From NCBI GenBank assembly GCA_945910005.1, contig OX246741.1:39357872-39421871 (forward strand): a stretch of DNA of 64,000 nucleotides. The letters are read 5' to 3'. A model generated the notes under the pieces. The model ran no database searches. It was given only the letters and a program-made list of their open reading frames with translations, and had not been told where the DNA came from. Below, piece after piece: positions 47,919 through 60,324 of this stretch. This DNA is from Isoperla grammatica. Taxonomy: Eukaryota > Arthropoda > Insecta > Plecoptera > Perlodidae. The translations under genes and the position numbers were made by a program. The first letter of the stretch is position 1, and the number at the start of each line of letters is the position of its first letter.

Positions 47919-50900
47919 TAGCGATGAGAGGAGCAGCAGGGGAGCATCAAACTAAGGCAAGGAAGCAATATGATATGGTTGCCTGGTTGTCAAGGAGGTA
48001 AGGGGGGGTCATATAGCGATGAGAGGAGCAGCAGGGGAGCATCAAACTAAGGCAAGGAAGCAATATGATATGGTTGCCTGGTTGTCAAGGGGGTAAGGGG
48101 TGGTCATATAGCGATGAGAGGAGCAGCAGGGGAGCATCAAACTAAGGCAAGGAAGCAATATGATATGGTTGCCTGGTTGTCAAGGGGGTAAGGGGGGGTC
48201 ATATAGCGATGAGAGGAGCAGCAGGGGAGCATCAAACTAAGGCAAGGAAGCAATATGATATGGTTGCCTGGTTGTCAAGGGGGTAAGGGGGGGTCATATA
48301 GCGATGAGAGGAGCAGCAGGGGAGCATCAAACTAAGGCAAGGAAGCAATATGATATGGTTGCCTGGTTGTCAAGGGGGTAAGGGGTGGTCATATAGCGAT
48401 GAGAGGAGCAGCAGGGGAGCATCAAACTAAGGCAAGGAAGCAATATGATATGGTTGCCTGGTTGTCAAGGGGGTAAGGGGTGGTCATATAGCGATGAGAG
48501 GAGCAGCAGGGGAGCATCAAACTAAGGCAAGGAAGCAATATGATATGGTTGCCTGGTTGTCAAGGGGGTAAGGGGTGGTCATATAGCGATGAGAGGAGCA
48601 GCAGGGGAGCATCAAACTAAGGCAAGGAAGCAATATGATATGGTTGCCTGGTTGTCAAGGAGGTAAGGGGTGGTCATATAGCGATGAGAGGAGCAGCAGG
48701 GGAGCATCAAACTAAGGCAAGGAAGCAATATGATATGGTTGCCTGGTTGTCAAGGGGGTAAGGGGTGGTCATATAGCGATGAGAGGAGCAGCAAGGGAGC
48801 ATCAAACTAAGGCAAGGAAGCAATATGATATGGTTGCCTGGTTGTCAAGGGGGTAAGGGGTGGTCATATAGCGATGAGAGGAGCAGCAGGGGAGCATCAA
48901 ACTAAGGCAAGGAAGCAATATGATATGGTTGCCTGGTTGTCAAGAGGGTAAGGGGGGGTCATATAGCGATGAGAGGAGCAGCAGGGGAGCATCAAACTAA
49001 GGCAAGTAAGCAATATGATATGGTTGCCTGGTTGTCAAGGGGGTAAGGGGTGGTCATATAGCGATGAGAGGAGCAGCAGGGGAGCATCAAACTAAGGCAA
49101 GGAAGCAATATGATATGGTTGCCTGGTTGTCAAGGGGGTAAGGGGTGGTCATATAGCGATGAGAGGAGCAGCAGGGGAGCATCAAACTAAGGCAAGGAAG
49201 CAATATGATATGGTTGCCTGGTTGTCAAGGGGGTAAGGGGGGGTCATATAGCGATGAGAGGAGCAGCAGGGGAGCATCAAACTAAGGCAAGGAAGCAATA
49301 TGATATGGTTGCCTGGTTGTCAAGGGGGTAAGGGGTGGTCATATAGCGATGAGAGGAGCAGCAGGGGAGCATCAAACTAAGGCAAGGAAGCAATATGATA
49401 TGGTTGCCTGGTTGTCAAGGGGGTAAGGGGTGGTCATATAGCGATGAGAGGAGCAGCAAGGGAGCATCAAACTAAGGCAAGGAAGCAATATGATATGGTT
49501 GCCTGGTTGTCAAGGGGGTAAGGGGGGGTCATATAGCGATGAGAGGAGCAGCAGGGGAGCATCAAACTAAGGCAAGGAAGCAATATGATATGGTTGCCTG
49601 GTTGTCAAGGAGGTAAGGGGTGGTCATATAGCGATGAGAGGAGCAGCAGGGGAGCATCAAACTAAGGCAAGGAAGCAATATGATATGGTTGCCTGGTTGT
49701 CAAGGGGGTAAGGGGTGGTCATATAGCGATGAGAGGAGCAGCAGGGGAGCATCAAACTAAGGCAAGGAAGCAATATGATATGGTTGCCTGGTTGTCAAGG
49801 GGGTAAGGGGTGGTCATATAGCGATGAGAGGAGCAGCAGGGGAGCATCAAACTAAGGCAAGGAAGCAATATGATATGGTTGCCTGGTTGTCAAGGAGGTA
49901 AGGGGTGGTCATATAGCGATGAGAGGAGCAGCAGGGGAGCATCAAACTTAAGCAAAGGAAGCAATATGATATGGTTGCCTGGTTGTCAAGGGGGTAAGGG
50001 GTGGTCATATAGCGATGAGAGTAGCAGCAAGGGAGCATCAAACTAAGGCAAGGAAGCAATATGATATGGTTGCCTGGTTGTCAAGGGGGTAAGGGGTGGT
50101 AATATAGCGATGAGAGGAGCAGCAGGGGAGCATCAAACTAAGGCAAGGAAGCAATATGATATGGTTGCCTGGTTGTCAAGGGGGTAAGGGGTGGTCATAT
50201 AGCGATGAGAGTAGCAGCAAGGGAGCATCAAACTAAGGCAAGGAAGCAATATGATATGGTTGCCTGGTTGTCAAGGGGGTAAGGGGTGGTCATATAGCGA
50301 TGAGAGTAGCAGCAAGGAAGCATCAAACTAAGGCAAGGAAGCAATATGATATGGTTGCCTGGTTGTCAAGGGGGTAAGGGGTGGTCATATAGCGATGAGA
50401 GGAGCAGCAGGGGAGCATCAAACTAAGGCAAGGAAGCAATATGATATGGTTGCCTGGTTGTCAAGGGGGTCAGGGGTGGTCATATAGCGATGAGAGGAGC
50501 AGCAGGGGAGCATCAAACTAAGGCAAGTAAGCAATATGATATGGTTGCCTGGTTGTCAAGAGGGTAAGGGGTGGTCATATAGCGATGAGAGGAGCAGCAG
50601 GGGAGCATCAAACTAAGGCAAGGAAGCAATATGATATGGTTGCCTGGTTGTCAAGAGGGTAAGGGGTGGTCATATAGCGATGAGAGGAGCAGCAGGGGAG
50701 CATCAAACTAAGGCAAGGAAGCAATATGATATGGTTGCCTGGTTGTCAAGAGGGTAAGGGGTGGTCATATAGCGATGAGAGGAGCAGCAGGGGAGCATCA
50801 AACTAAGGCAAGGAAGCAATATGATATGGTTGCCTGGTTGTCAAGGGGGTAAGGGGGGGTCATATAGCGATGAGAGGAGCAGCAGGGGAGCATCAAACTA

Positions 50901-53900
50901 AGGCAAGGAAGCAATATGATATGGTTGCCTGGTTGTCAAGAGGGTAAGGGGGGGTCATATAGCGATGAGAGGAGCAGCAGGGGAGCATCAAACTAAGGCA
51001 AGGAAGCAATATGATATGGTTGCCTGGTTGTCAAGGAGGTAAGGGGTGGTCATATAGCGATGAGAGAAGCAGCAGGGGAGCATCAAACTAAGGCAAGGAA
51101 GCAATATGATATGGTTGCCTGGTTGTCAAGGGGGTAAGGGGTGGTAATATAGCGATGAGAGGAGCAGCAGGGGAGCATCAAACTAAGGCAAGGAAGCAAT
51201 ATGATATGGTTGCCTGGTTGTCAAGAGGGTAAGGGGGGGTCATATAGCGATGAGAGGAGCAGCAGGGGAGCATCAAACTAAGGCAAGGAAGCAATATGAT
51301 ATGGTTGCCTGGTTGTCAAGGGGGTAAGGGGGGGTCATATAGCGATGAGAGGAGCAGCAGGGGAGCATCAAACTAAGGCAAGGAAGCAATATGATATGGT
51401 TGCCTGGTTGTCAAGGGGGTAAGGGGTGGTCATATAGCGATGAGAGGAGCAGCAGGGGAGCATCAAACTAAGGCAAGGAAGCAATATGATATGGTTGCCT
51501 GGTTGTCAAGGGGGTAAGGGGTGGTCATATAGCGATGAGAGGAGCAGCAGGGGAGCATCAAACTAAGGCAAGGAAGCAATATGATATGGTTGCCTGGTTG
51601 TCAAGGAGGTAAGGGGTGGTCATATAGCGATGAGAGGAGCAGCAGGGGAGCATCAAACTAAGGCAAGGAAGCAATATGATATGGTTGCCTGGTTGTCAAG
51701 GGGGCAAGGGGGGGTCATATAGCGATGAGAGGAGCAGCAGGGGAGCATCAAACTAAGGCAAGGAAGCAATATGATATGGTTGCCTGGTTGTCAAGGGGGT
51801 AAGGGGTGGTCATATAGCGATGAGAGGAGCAGCAGGGAAGCATCAAACTAAGGCAAGGAAGCAATATGATATGGTTGCCTGGTTGTCAAGAGGGTAAGGG
51901 GGGGTCATATAGCGATGAGAGGAGCAGCAGGGGAGCATCAAACTAAGGCAAGGAAGCAATATGATATGGTTGCCTGGTTGTCAAGGGGGTAAGGGGTGGT
52001 CATATAGCGATGAGAGGAGCAGCAGGGGAGCATCAAACTAAGGCAAGGAAGCAATATGATATGGTTGCCTGGTTGTCAAGGGGGTAAGGGGGGGTCATAT
52101 AGCGATGAGAGGAGCAGCAGGGGAGCATCAAACTAAGGCAAGGAAGCAATATGATATGGTTGCCTGGTTGTCAAGGGGGTAAGGGGGGGTCATATAGCGA
52201 TGAGAGGAGCAGCAGGGGAGCATCAAACTAAGGCAAGGAAGCAATATGATATGGTTGCCTGGTTGTCAAGGGGGTAAGGGGGGGTCATATAGCGATGAGA
52301 GGAGCAGCAGGGGAGCATCACACTAAGGCAAGGAAGCAATATGATATGGTTGCCAGGTTGTCAAGGGGGTAAGGGGGGGTCATATAGCGATGAGAGGAGC
52401 AGCAGGGGAGCATCAAACTAAGGCAAGGAAGCAATATGATATGGTTGCCTGGTTGTCAAGGGGGTAAGGGGTGGTCATATAGCGATGAGAGGAGCAGCAG
52501 GGGAGCATCAAACTAAGGCAAGGAAGCAATATGATATGGTTGCCTGGTTGTCAAGGGGGTAAGGGGGGGTCATATAGCGATGAGAGGAGCAGCAGGGGAG
52601 CATCAAACTAAGGCAAGGAAGCAATATGATATGGTTGCCTGGTTGTCAAGGGGGTAAGGGGGGGTGATATAGCGATGAGAGGAGCAGCAGGGGAGCATCA
52701 CACTAAGGCAAGGAAGCAATATGATATGGTTGCCTGGTTGTCAAGGGGGTAAGGGGGGGTCATATAGCGATGAGAGGAGCAGCAGGGGAGCATCACACTA
52801 AGGCAAGGAAGCAATATGATATGGTTGCCTGGTTGTCAAGGGGGTAAGGGGGGGTCATATAGCGATGAGAGGAGCAGCAGGGGAGCATCAAACTAAGGCA
52901 AGGAAGCAATATGATATGGTTGCCTGGTTGTCAAGGGGGTAAGGGGGGGTCATATAGCGATGAGAGGAGCAGCAGGGGAGCATCACACTAAGGCAAGGAA
53001 GCAATATGATATGGTTGCCTGGTTGTCAAGGGGGTAAGGGGGGGTGATATAGCGATGACAGGAGCAGCAGGGGAGCATCAAACTAAGGCAAGGAAGCAAT
53101 ATGATATGGTTGCCTGGTTGTCAAGGGGGTAAGGGGTGGTCATATAGCGATGAGAGGAGCAGCAGGGGAGCATCAAACTAAGGCAAGGAAGCAATATGAT
53201 ATGGTTGCCTGGTTGTCAAGGGGGTAAGGGGGGGTCATATAGCGATGAGAGGAGCAGCAAGGGAGCATCAAACTAAGGCAAGGAAGCAATATGATATGGT
53301 TGCCTGGTTGTCAAGGGGGTAAGGGGGGGTCATATAGCGATGAGAGGAGCAGCAGGGGAGCATCAAACTAAGGCAAGGAAGCAATATGATATGGTTGCCT
53401 GGTTGTCAAGGGGGTAAGGGGGGGTCATATAGCGATGAGAGGAGCAGCAAGGGAGCATCAAACTAAGGCAAGGAAGCAATATGATATGGTTGCCTGGTTG
53501 TCAAGAGGGTAAGGGGGGGTCATATAGCGATGAGAGGAGCAGCAGGGGAGCATCAAACTAAGGCAAGGAAGCAATATGATATGGTTGCCTGGTTGTCAAG
53601 GGGGTAAGGGTGGTCATATAGCGATGAGAGGAGCAGCAGGGGAGCATCAAACTAAGGCAAGGAAGCAATATGATATGGTTGCCTGGTTGTCAAGGGGGTA
53701 AGGGGTGGTCATATAGCGATGAGAGGAGCAGCAGGGGAGCATCAAACTAAGGCAAGGAAGCAATATGATATGGTTGCCTGGTTGTCAAGGGGGTAAGGGG
53801 TGGTCATATAGCGATGAGAGGAGCAGCAAGGGAGCATCAAACTAGGGCAAGGAAGCATTATGATATGGTTGCCTGGTTGTCAAGGGGGTAAGGGGGGGTC

Positions 53901-56900
53901 ATATAGCGATGAGAGGAGCAGCAAGGGAGCATCAAACTAAGGCAAGGAAGCAATATGATATGGTTGCCTGGTTGTCAAGGGGGTAAGGGGGGGTCATATA
54001 GCGATGAGAGGAGCAGCAGGGGAGCATCAAACTAGGGCAAGGAAGCATTATGATATGGTTGCCTGGTTGTCAAGGGGGTAAGGGGGGGTCATATAGCGAT
54101 GAGAGGAGCAGCAAGGGAGCATCAAACTAGGGCAAGGAAGCATTATGATATGGTTGCCTGGTTGTCAAGGGGGTAAGGGGGGGTCATATAGCGATGAGAG
54201 GAGCAGCAAGGGAGCATCAAACTAGGGCAAGGAAGCATTATGATATGGTTGCCTGGTTGTCAAGGGGGTAAGGGGGGGTCATATAGCGATGAGAGGAGCA
54301 GCAAGGGAGCATCAAACTAGGGCAAGGAAGCATTATGATATGGTTGCCTGGTTGTCAAGGGGGTAAGGGGTGGTCATATAGCGATGAGAGGAGCAGCAAG
54401 GGAGCATCAAACTAGGGCAAGGAAGCATTATGATATGGTTGCCTGGTTGTCAAGGGGGTAAGGGGTGGTCATATAGCGATGAGAGGAGCAGCAGGGGAGC
54501 ATCAAACTAAGGCAAGGAAGCAATATGATATGGTTGCCTGGTTGTCAAGAGGGTAAGGGGGGGTGATATAGCGATGAGAGGAGCAGCAGGGGAGCATCAA
54601 ACTAAGGCAAGGAAGCAATATGATATGGTTGCCTGGTTGTCAAGGGGGTAAGGGGGGGTCATATAGCGATGAGAGGAGCAGCAGGGGAGCATCAAACTAA
54701 GGCAAGGAAGCAATATGATATGGTTGCCTGGTTGTCAAGAGGGTAAGGGGGGGTCATATAGCGATGAGAGGAGCAGCAGGGGAGCATCAAACTAAGGCAA
54801 GGAAGCAATATGATATGGTTGCCTGGTTGTCAAGGGGGTAAGGGGGGGTCATATAGCGATGAGAGGAGCAGCAGGGGAGCATCAAACTAAGGCAAGGAAG
54901 CAATATGATATGGTTGCCTGGTTGTCAAGGGGGTAAGGGGGGGTCATATAGCGATGAGAGGAGCAGCAGGGGAGCATCACACTAAGGCAAGGAAGCAATA
55001 TGATATGGTTGCCTGGTTGTCAAGGGGGTAAGGGGGGGTCATATAGCGATGAGAGGAGCAGCAGGGGAGCATCAAACTAAGGCAAGGAAGCAATATGATA
55101 TGGTTGCCTGGTTGTCAAGGGGGTAAGGGGGGGTCATATAGCGATGAGAGGAGCAGCAGGGGAGCATCACACTAAGGCAAGGAAGCAATATGATATGGTT
55201 GCCTGGTTGTCAAGGGGGTAAGGGGGGGTCATATAGCGATGAGAGGAGCAGCAGGGGAGCATCACACTAAGGCAAGGAAGCAATATGATATGGTTGCCTG
55301 GTTGTCAAGGGGGTAAGGGGGGGTCATATAGCGATGAGAGGAGCAGCAGGGGAGCATCACACTAAGGCAAGGAAGCAATATGATATGGTTGCCTGGTTGT
55401 CAAGGGGGTAAGGGGGGGTCATATAGCGATGAGAGGAGCAGCAGGGGAGCATCAAACTAAGGCAAGGAAGCAATATGATATGGTTGCCTGGTTGTCAAGG
55501 GGGTAAGGGGTGGTCATATAGCGATGAGAGAAGCAGCAGGGGAGCATCAAACTAAGGCAAGGAAGCAATATGATATGGTTGCCTGGTTGTCAAGGGGGTA
55601 AGGGGGGGTCATATAGCGATGAGAGGAGCAGCAGGGGAGCATCAAACTAAGGCAAGGAAGCAATATGATATGGTTGCCTGGTTGTCAAGGGGGTAAGGGG
55701 GGGTCATATAGCGATGAGAGGAGCAGCAGGGGAGCATCAAACTAAGGCAAGGAAGCAATGTGATATGGTTGCCTGGTTGTCAAGGGGGTAAGGGGTGGTC
55801 ATATAGCGATGAGAGGAGCAGCAGGGGAGCATCAAACTAAGGCAAGGAAGCAATATGATATGGTTGCCTGGTTGTCAAGGGGGTAAGGGGGGGTCATATA
55901 GCGATGAGAGGAGCAGCAGGGGAGCATCAAACTAAGGCAAGGAAGCAATGTGATATGGTTGCCTGGTTGTCAAGGGGGTAAGGGGTGGTCATATAGCGAT
56001 GAGAGGAGCAGCAGGGGAGCATCAAACTAAGGCAAGGAAGCAATATGATATGGTTGCCTGGTTGTCAAGGGGGTAAGGGGGGGTCATATAGCGATGAGAG
56101 GAGCAGCAGGGGAGCATCAAACTAAGGCAAGGAAGCATTATGATATGGTTGCCTGGTTGTCAAGGAGGTAAGGGGTGGTCATATAGCGATGAGAGGAGCA
56201 GCAGGGGAGCATCAAACTAAGGCAAGGAAGCAATATGATATGGTTGCCTGGTTGTCAAGGGGGTAAGGGGTGGTCATATAGCGATGAGAGGAGCAGCAGG
56301 GGAGCATCAAACTAAGGCAAGGAAGCAATATGATATGGTTGCCTGGTTGTCAAGGAGGTAAGGGGTGGTCATATAGCGATGAGAGGAGCAGCAGGGGAGC
56401 ATCAAACTAAGGCAAGGAAGCAATATGATATGGTTGCCTGGTTGTCAAGGGGGTAAGGGGGGGTCATATAGCGATGAGAGGAGCAGCAGGGGAGCATCAA
56501 ACTAAGGCAAGGAAGCAATATGATATGGTTGCCTGGTTGTCAAGGAGGTAAGGGGGGGTCATATAGCGATGAGAGGAGCAGCAGGGGAGCATCAAACTAA
56601 GGCAAGGAAGCAATATGATATGGTTGCCTGGTTGTCAAGGAGGTAAGGGGGGGTCATATAGCGATGAGAGGAGCAGCAGGGGAGCATCAAACTAAGGCAA
56701 GGAAGCAATATGATATGGTTGCCTGGTTGTCAAGGGGGTAAGGGGTGGTCATATAGCGATGAGAGGAGCAGCAGGGGAGCATCAAACTAAGGCAAGGAAG
56801 CAATATGATATGGTTGCCTGGTTGTCAAGGGGGTAAGGGGTGGTCATATAGCGATGAGAGGAGCAGCAGGGGAGCATCAAACTAAGGCAAGGAAGCAATA

Positions 56901-58532
56901 TGATATGGTTGCCTGGTTGTCAAGGGGGTAAGGGGGGGTCATATAGCGATGAGAGGAGCAGCAAGGGAGCATCAAACTAAGGCAAGGAAGCAATATGATA
57001 TGGTTGCCTGGTTGTCAAGGGGGTAAGGGGGGGTCATATAGCGATGAGAGGAGCAGCAGGGGAGCATCAAACTAAGGCAAGGAAGCAATATGATATGGTT
57101 GCCTGGTTGTCAAGGGGGTAAGGGGGGGTCATATAGCGATGACAGGAGCAGCAGGGGAGCATCAAACTAAGGCAAGGAAGCAATATGATATGGTTGCCTG
57201 GTTGTCAAGAGGGTAAGGGGGGGTCATATAGCGATGAGAGGAGCAGCAGGGGAGCATCAAACTAAGGCAAGGAAGCAATATGATATGGTTGCCTGGTTGT
57301 CAAGGGGGTAAGGGGTGGTCATATAGCGATGAGAGGAGCAGCAGGGGAGCATCAAACTAAGGCAAGGAAGCAATATGATATGGTTGCCTGGTTGTCAAGG
57401 GGGTAAGGGGTGGTCATATAGCGATGAGAGGAGCAGCAGGGGAGCATCAAACTAAGGCAAGGAAGCAATATGATATGGTTGCCTGGTTGTCAAGGGGGTA
57501 AGGGGGGGTCATATAGCGATGAGAGGAGCAGCAAGGGAGCATCAAACTAAGGCAAGGAAGCAATATGATACGGTTGCCTGGTTGTCAAGGAGGTAAGGGG
57601 TGGTCATATAGCGATGAGAGGAGCAGCAGGGGAGCATCAAACTAAGGCAAGGAAGCAATATGATATGGTTGCCTGGTTGTCAAGGGGGTAAGGGGTGGTC
57701 ATATAGCGATGAGAGGAGCAGCAGGGGAGCATCAAACTAAGGCAAGGAAGCAATATGATATGGTTGCCTGGTTGTCAAGAGGGTAAGGGGGGGTCATATA
57801 GCGATGAGAGGAGCAGCAGGGGAGCATCAAACTAAGGCAAGGAAGCAATATGATATGGTTGCCTGGTTGTCAAGGAGGTAAGGGGTGGTCATATAGCGAT
57901 GAGAGGAGCAGCAGGAGAGCATCAAACTAAGGCAAGGAAGCAATATGATATGGTTGCCTGGTTGTCAAGGAGGTAAGGGGGGGTCATATAGCGATGAGAG
58001 GAGCAGCAGGGGAGCATCAAACTAAGGCAAGGAAGCAATATGATATGGTTGCCTGGTTGTCAAGGGGGTAAGGGGTGGTCATATAGCGATGAGAGGAGCA
58101 GCAGGGGAGCATCAAACTAAGGCAAGGAAGCATTATGATATGGTTGCCTGGTTGTCAAGGGGGTAAGGGGTGGTCATATAGCGATGAGAGGAGCAGCAGG
58201 GGAGCATCAAACTAAGGCAAGGAAGCAATATGATATGGTTGCCTGGTTGTCAAGGGGGTAAGGGGTGGTCATATAGCGATGAGAGGAGCAGCAGGGGAGC
58301 ATCAAACTAAGGCAAGGAAGCAATATGATATGGTTGCCTGGTTGTCAAGGGGGTAAGGGGGGGTCATATAGCGATGAGAGGAGCAGCAGGGGAGCATCAA
58401 ACTAAGGCAAGGAAGCAATATGATATGGTTGCCTGGTTGTCAAGGGGGTAAGGGGGGGTCATATAGCGATGAGAGGAGCAGCAGGGGAGCATCAAACTTA
58501 AGCAAAGGAAGCAATATGATATGGTTGCCTGG
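47913..58532. repeat. 95-bp satellite array, right part (about 112 copies)
   Basis: Same unit, phase and variants as the part left of the retroelement, so this is one array split by the insertion. Local variant clusters include six units with ACTAGGGCAAGGAAGCATTA at 53840-54430, many TCACAC units at 52310-55370, and paired GCAATGTG units near 55756 and 55946, two units apart. The right edge is abrupt: a final TTAAGCAAAGG-type unit breaks off at ATGGTTGCCTGG (58532) into unique sequence. Confidence 0.98.
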
Positions 58533-58942
58533 AACTAAGAAAATAAAGAAGAATAAGTTGAAAGAAATAAGAAAGTCCCGTCTACGAACTTTTGTAAGAC
58601 TCAAACTAGAAAGTCTTTCTTAATTATTGATCATCTGTGTTTTTCATTACGCCGCTAGTTCAGGGGACATAAATAATATAAATATGAAATAATAATGCCA
58701 ATAATGCCATGTTTTAAACAATTTGCTTTAGAAATGCTGTGATAATCATTGGGCAATCGTGACCTCTGAAAATTGTAATAGGAACATTTATTTCATCCGG
58801 TTTGTCGGATTATCCATGAATTAATACGATTAGGGAGCGAGGAAAACAAAACTTCTCCGTCGGTACACTTTTCTCAATCATAACACTATTTTTACTTTTC
58901 TCATCGAAACCCCTAAACACACACATACTCACACACCCGACC

Positions 58943-58983
<41 letters not shown>

Positions 58984-59927
58984 CTCACACCCACGCAAAC
59001 AATTCCCATACACATCACTAACACACATAAAATAGTAGTGTATGTTTTTGAATATCAAGTGAAGTGATGTTTGTTCTTAGTTTTAAATTTATGTTTAATT
59101 TAGTTAGTTTCTAGATTGTTAATTGATAAGTTGATTTATACTATATTTGCACTAGTGGAATAATTTTCTGTTGCAATTAAATACTTAATAATAATAATAG
59201 TAATAATAATAGTAAAATAAATAATAGTTTAATTTAGTTTTTTTTTCGAGATAGTCGGGAAGGTAGATAATTTTAAGTATAGATAATTTATAGATAATTT
59301 AATAAGGTAGATAATTTGCCGCTAACTGCGCGCGTGGTTCTGGAGTTCGACGAGACCCCACCAGGGGAATCGCGAGAGGACTCGTATCAAGGACGTTGAA
59401 GGGAAATAATAGTGGACTTTCGATCAAACTGGGAAGTGTATCGACTGAGTGCATTGACTTTTCGAAACAACAAAACGAACTTTGACTGCTGTCATGGAAA
59501 ATAATTTTGACAGAACATGACGTGAACATTAACATACCGAAGAACATTTAGAACTAGTTTAAACTTATGAGAGTGAATCCTTCGAGACAACATCCATCCT
59601 GACATGGTGTTCGTGGTTTTCCATTGTCCATAGAGTAGAATTACTAGGATGGCATCGAGAAATCGGCCACGACCGTACACACAGTAAAACGACGCTGACG
59701 CAAAGAAGACACACACGAAGACAACGCAAATAAGATCATATCATTATGCAGTGTATACTATGAACAAGTACTAATAAGAGAGTAACGACTGAAGTTGAAC
59801 AAGGTACCTCATGGAAATACTTGACATTACATCTGTATTGTCCGTATAACATGTAAACACCGGCTTTGACCGAGATTGATGACTGTTTAAAGTTTAATTA
59901 AACTAGTAACATGTGATTAGTGAAGTT
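58533..59927. other. Unassigned unique sequence with simple repeats
   Basis: No gene is recognised. A CA microsatellite lies at 58916-58990, AATAAT-type low complexity at about 59187-59232, and a more GC-balanced block at 59310-59740 with several short minus-strand frames (59299-59547, 59492-59716) that show no motif. That block could be a relic of another element, but I cannot name it. Confidence 0.45.
58916..58990. repeat. (CA)n microsatellite
   Basis: Nearly pure CA dinucleotides with a few interruptions (CCGACC, AAAC, CTCA). The minus-strand frame across it (58810-59058) reads as a Cys/Val alternation and is an artefact. Confidence 0.95.
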
Positions 59928-60226
59928 TGTCACGGTGTGCCTGCTTACACTATATTAGTTATTAGTAGTTTAGATTAGTATTGTAATTATAGGAATGGAA
60001 ATAGTAAGAAGGCGGTGTAATTGGAATTGTATAAAGCATCAAGAAGACCGTGGAGTATTCAGATTAAGTTATAGGAATGGAAATAGTGAGAAGGCGGTGA
60101 AAAGACAGAATGGGGATTGTTGTAAAAGGGAAATGGAGGTGTGTTTTGTATCTCTAAAAAGAGGAAATAAAAGTAATACTACGAAGTATTTATAGAACAG
60201 TTATTTGTATATTAGACGACGCTACA
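59928..60226 (+). repeat. Probable 5' LTR
   Basis: The right end is well supported: ...GACGCTACA followed two bases later by the PBS. The left end is a guess at TGTCACGG, a common Gypsy LTR start, giving 299 bp; without the 3' LTR it cannot be confirmed. The LTR holds AATAAA at 60166-60171 and two copies of TATAGGAATGGAAATAGT (59988 and 60070, 82 bp apart), each continuing to GAAGGCGGTG or close to it, a possible U3 enhancer duplication. Confidence 0.55.
60166..60171 (+). promoter_or_regulatory. Polyadenylation signal in LTR
   Basis: AATAAA about 55 bases before the LTR 3' end, the expected place for the R/U5 polyadenylation signal. Confidence 0.5.
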
Positions 60227-60228
60227 AT

Positions 60229-60241
60229 TGGGGGCTCGTCC
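60229..60241 (+). other. Primer binding site, tRNA-Pro type
   Basis: TGGGGGCTCGTCC, two bases after the LTR end, is complementary to the 3' end of tRNA-Pro (13 of the usual 18 bases). The next bases (AAAGC) do not continue the match. This is the primer class known from several retroviruses and some Gypsy elements. Confidence 0.8.
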
Positions 60242-60324
60242 AAAGCAGTATAAGGTAACGTTTAAACACTGTTTATTATTTGTAGCTTATAAAATCAGTT
60301 CCTAACCCCGGCGCATTTGACATA

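Noticed and set aside
23678..50059. Recurring minus-strand frames of about 60-70 codons starting with MLPCLSLMLPCC or a close variant
   Set aside because: They arise in the 95-bp satellite where a one-base-longer or altered unit links two frames; they are repeat shadows.
59299..59716. Minus-strand frames of 74-82 codons left of the second element
   Set aside because: No motif or splice support; composition not convincing. Could be a relic of another element but cannot be assigned.
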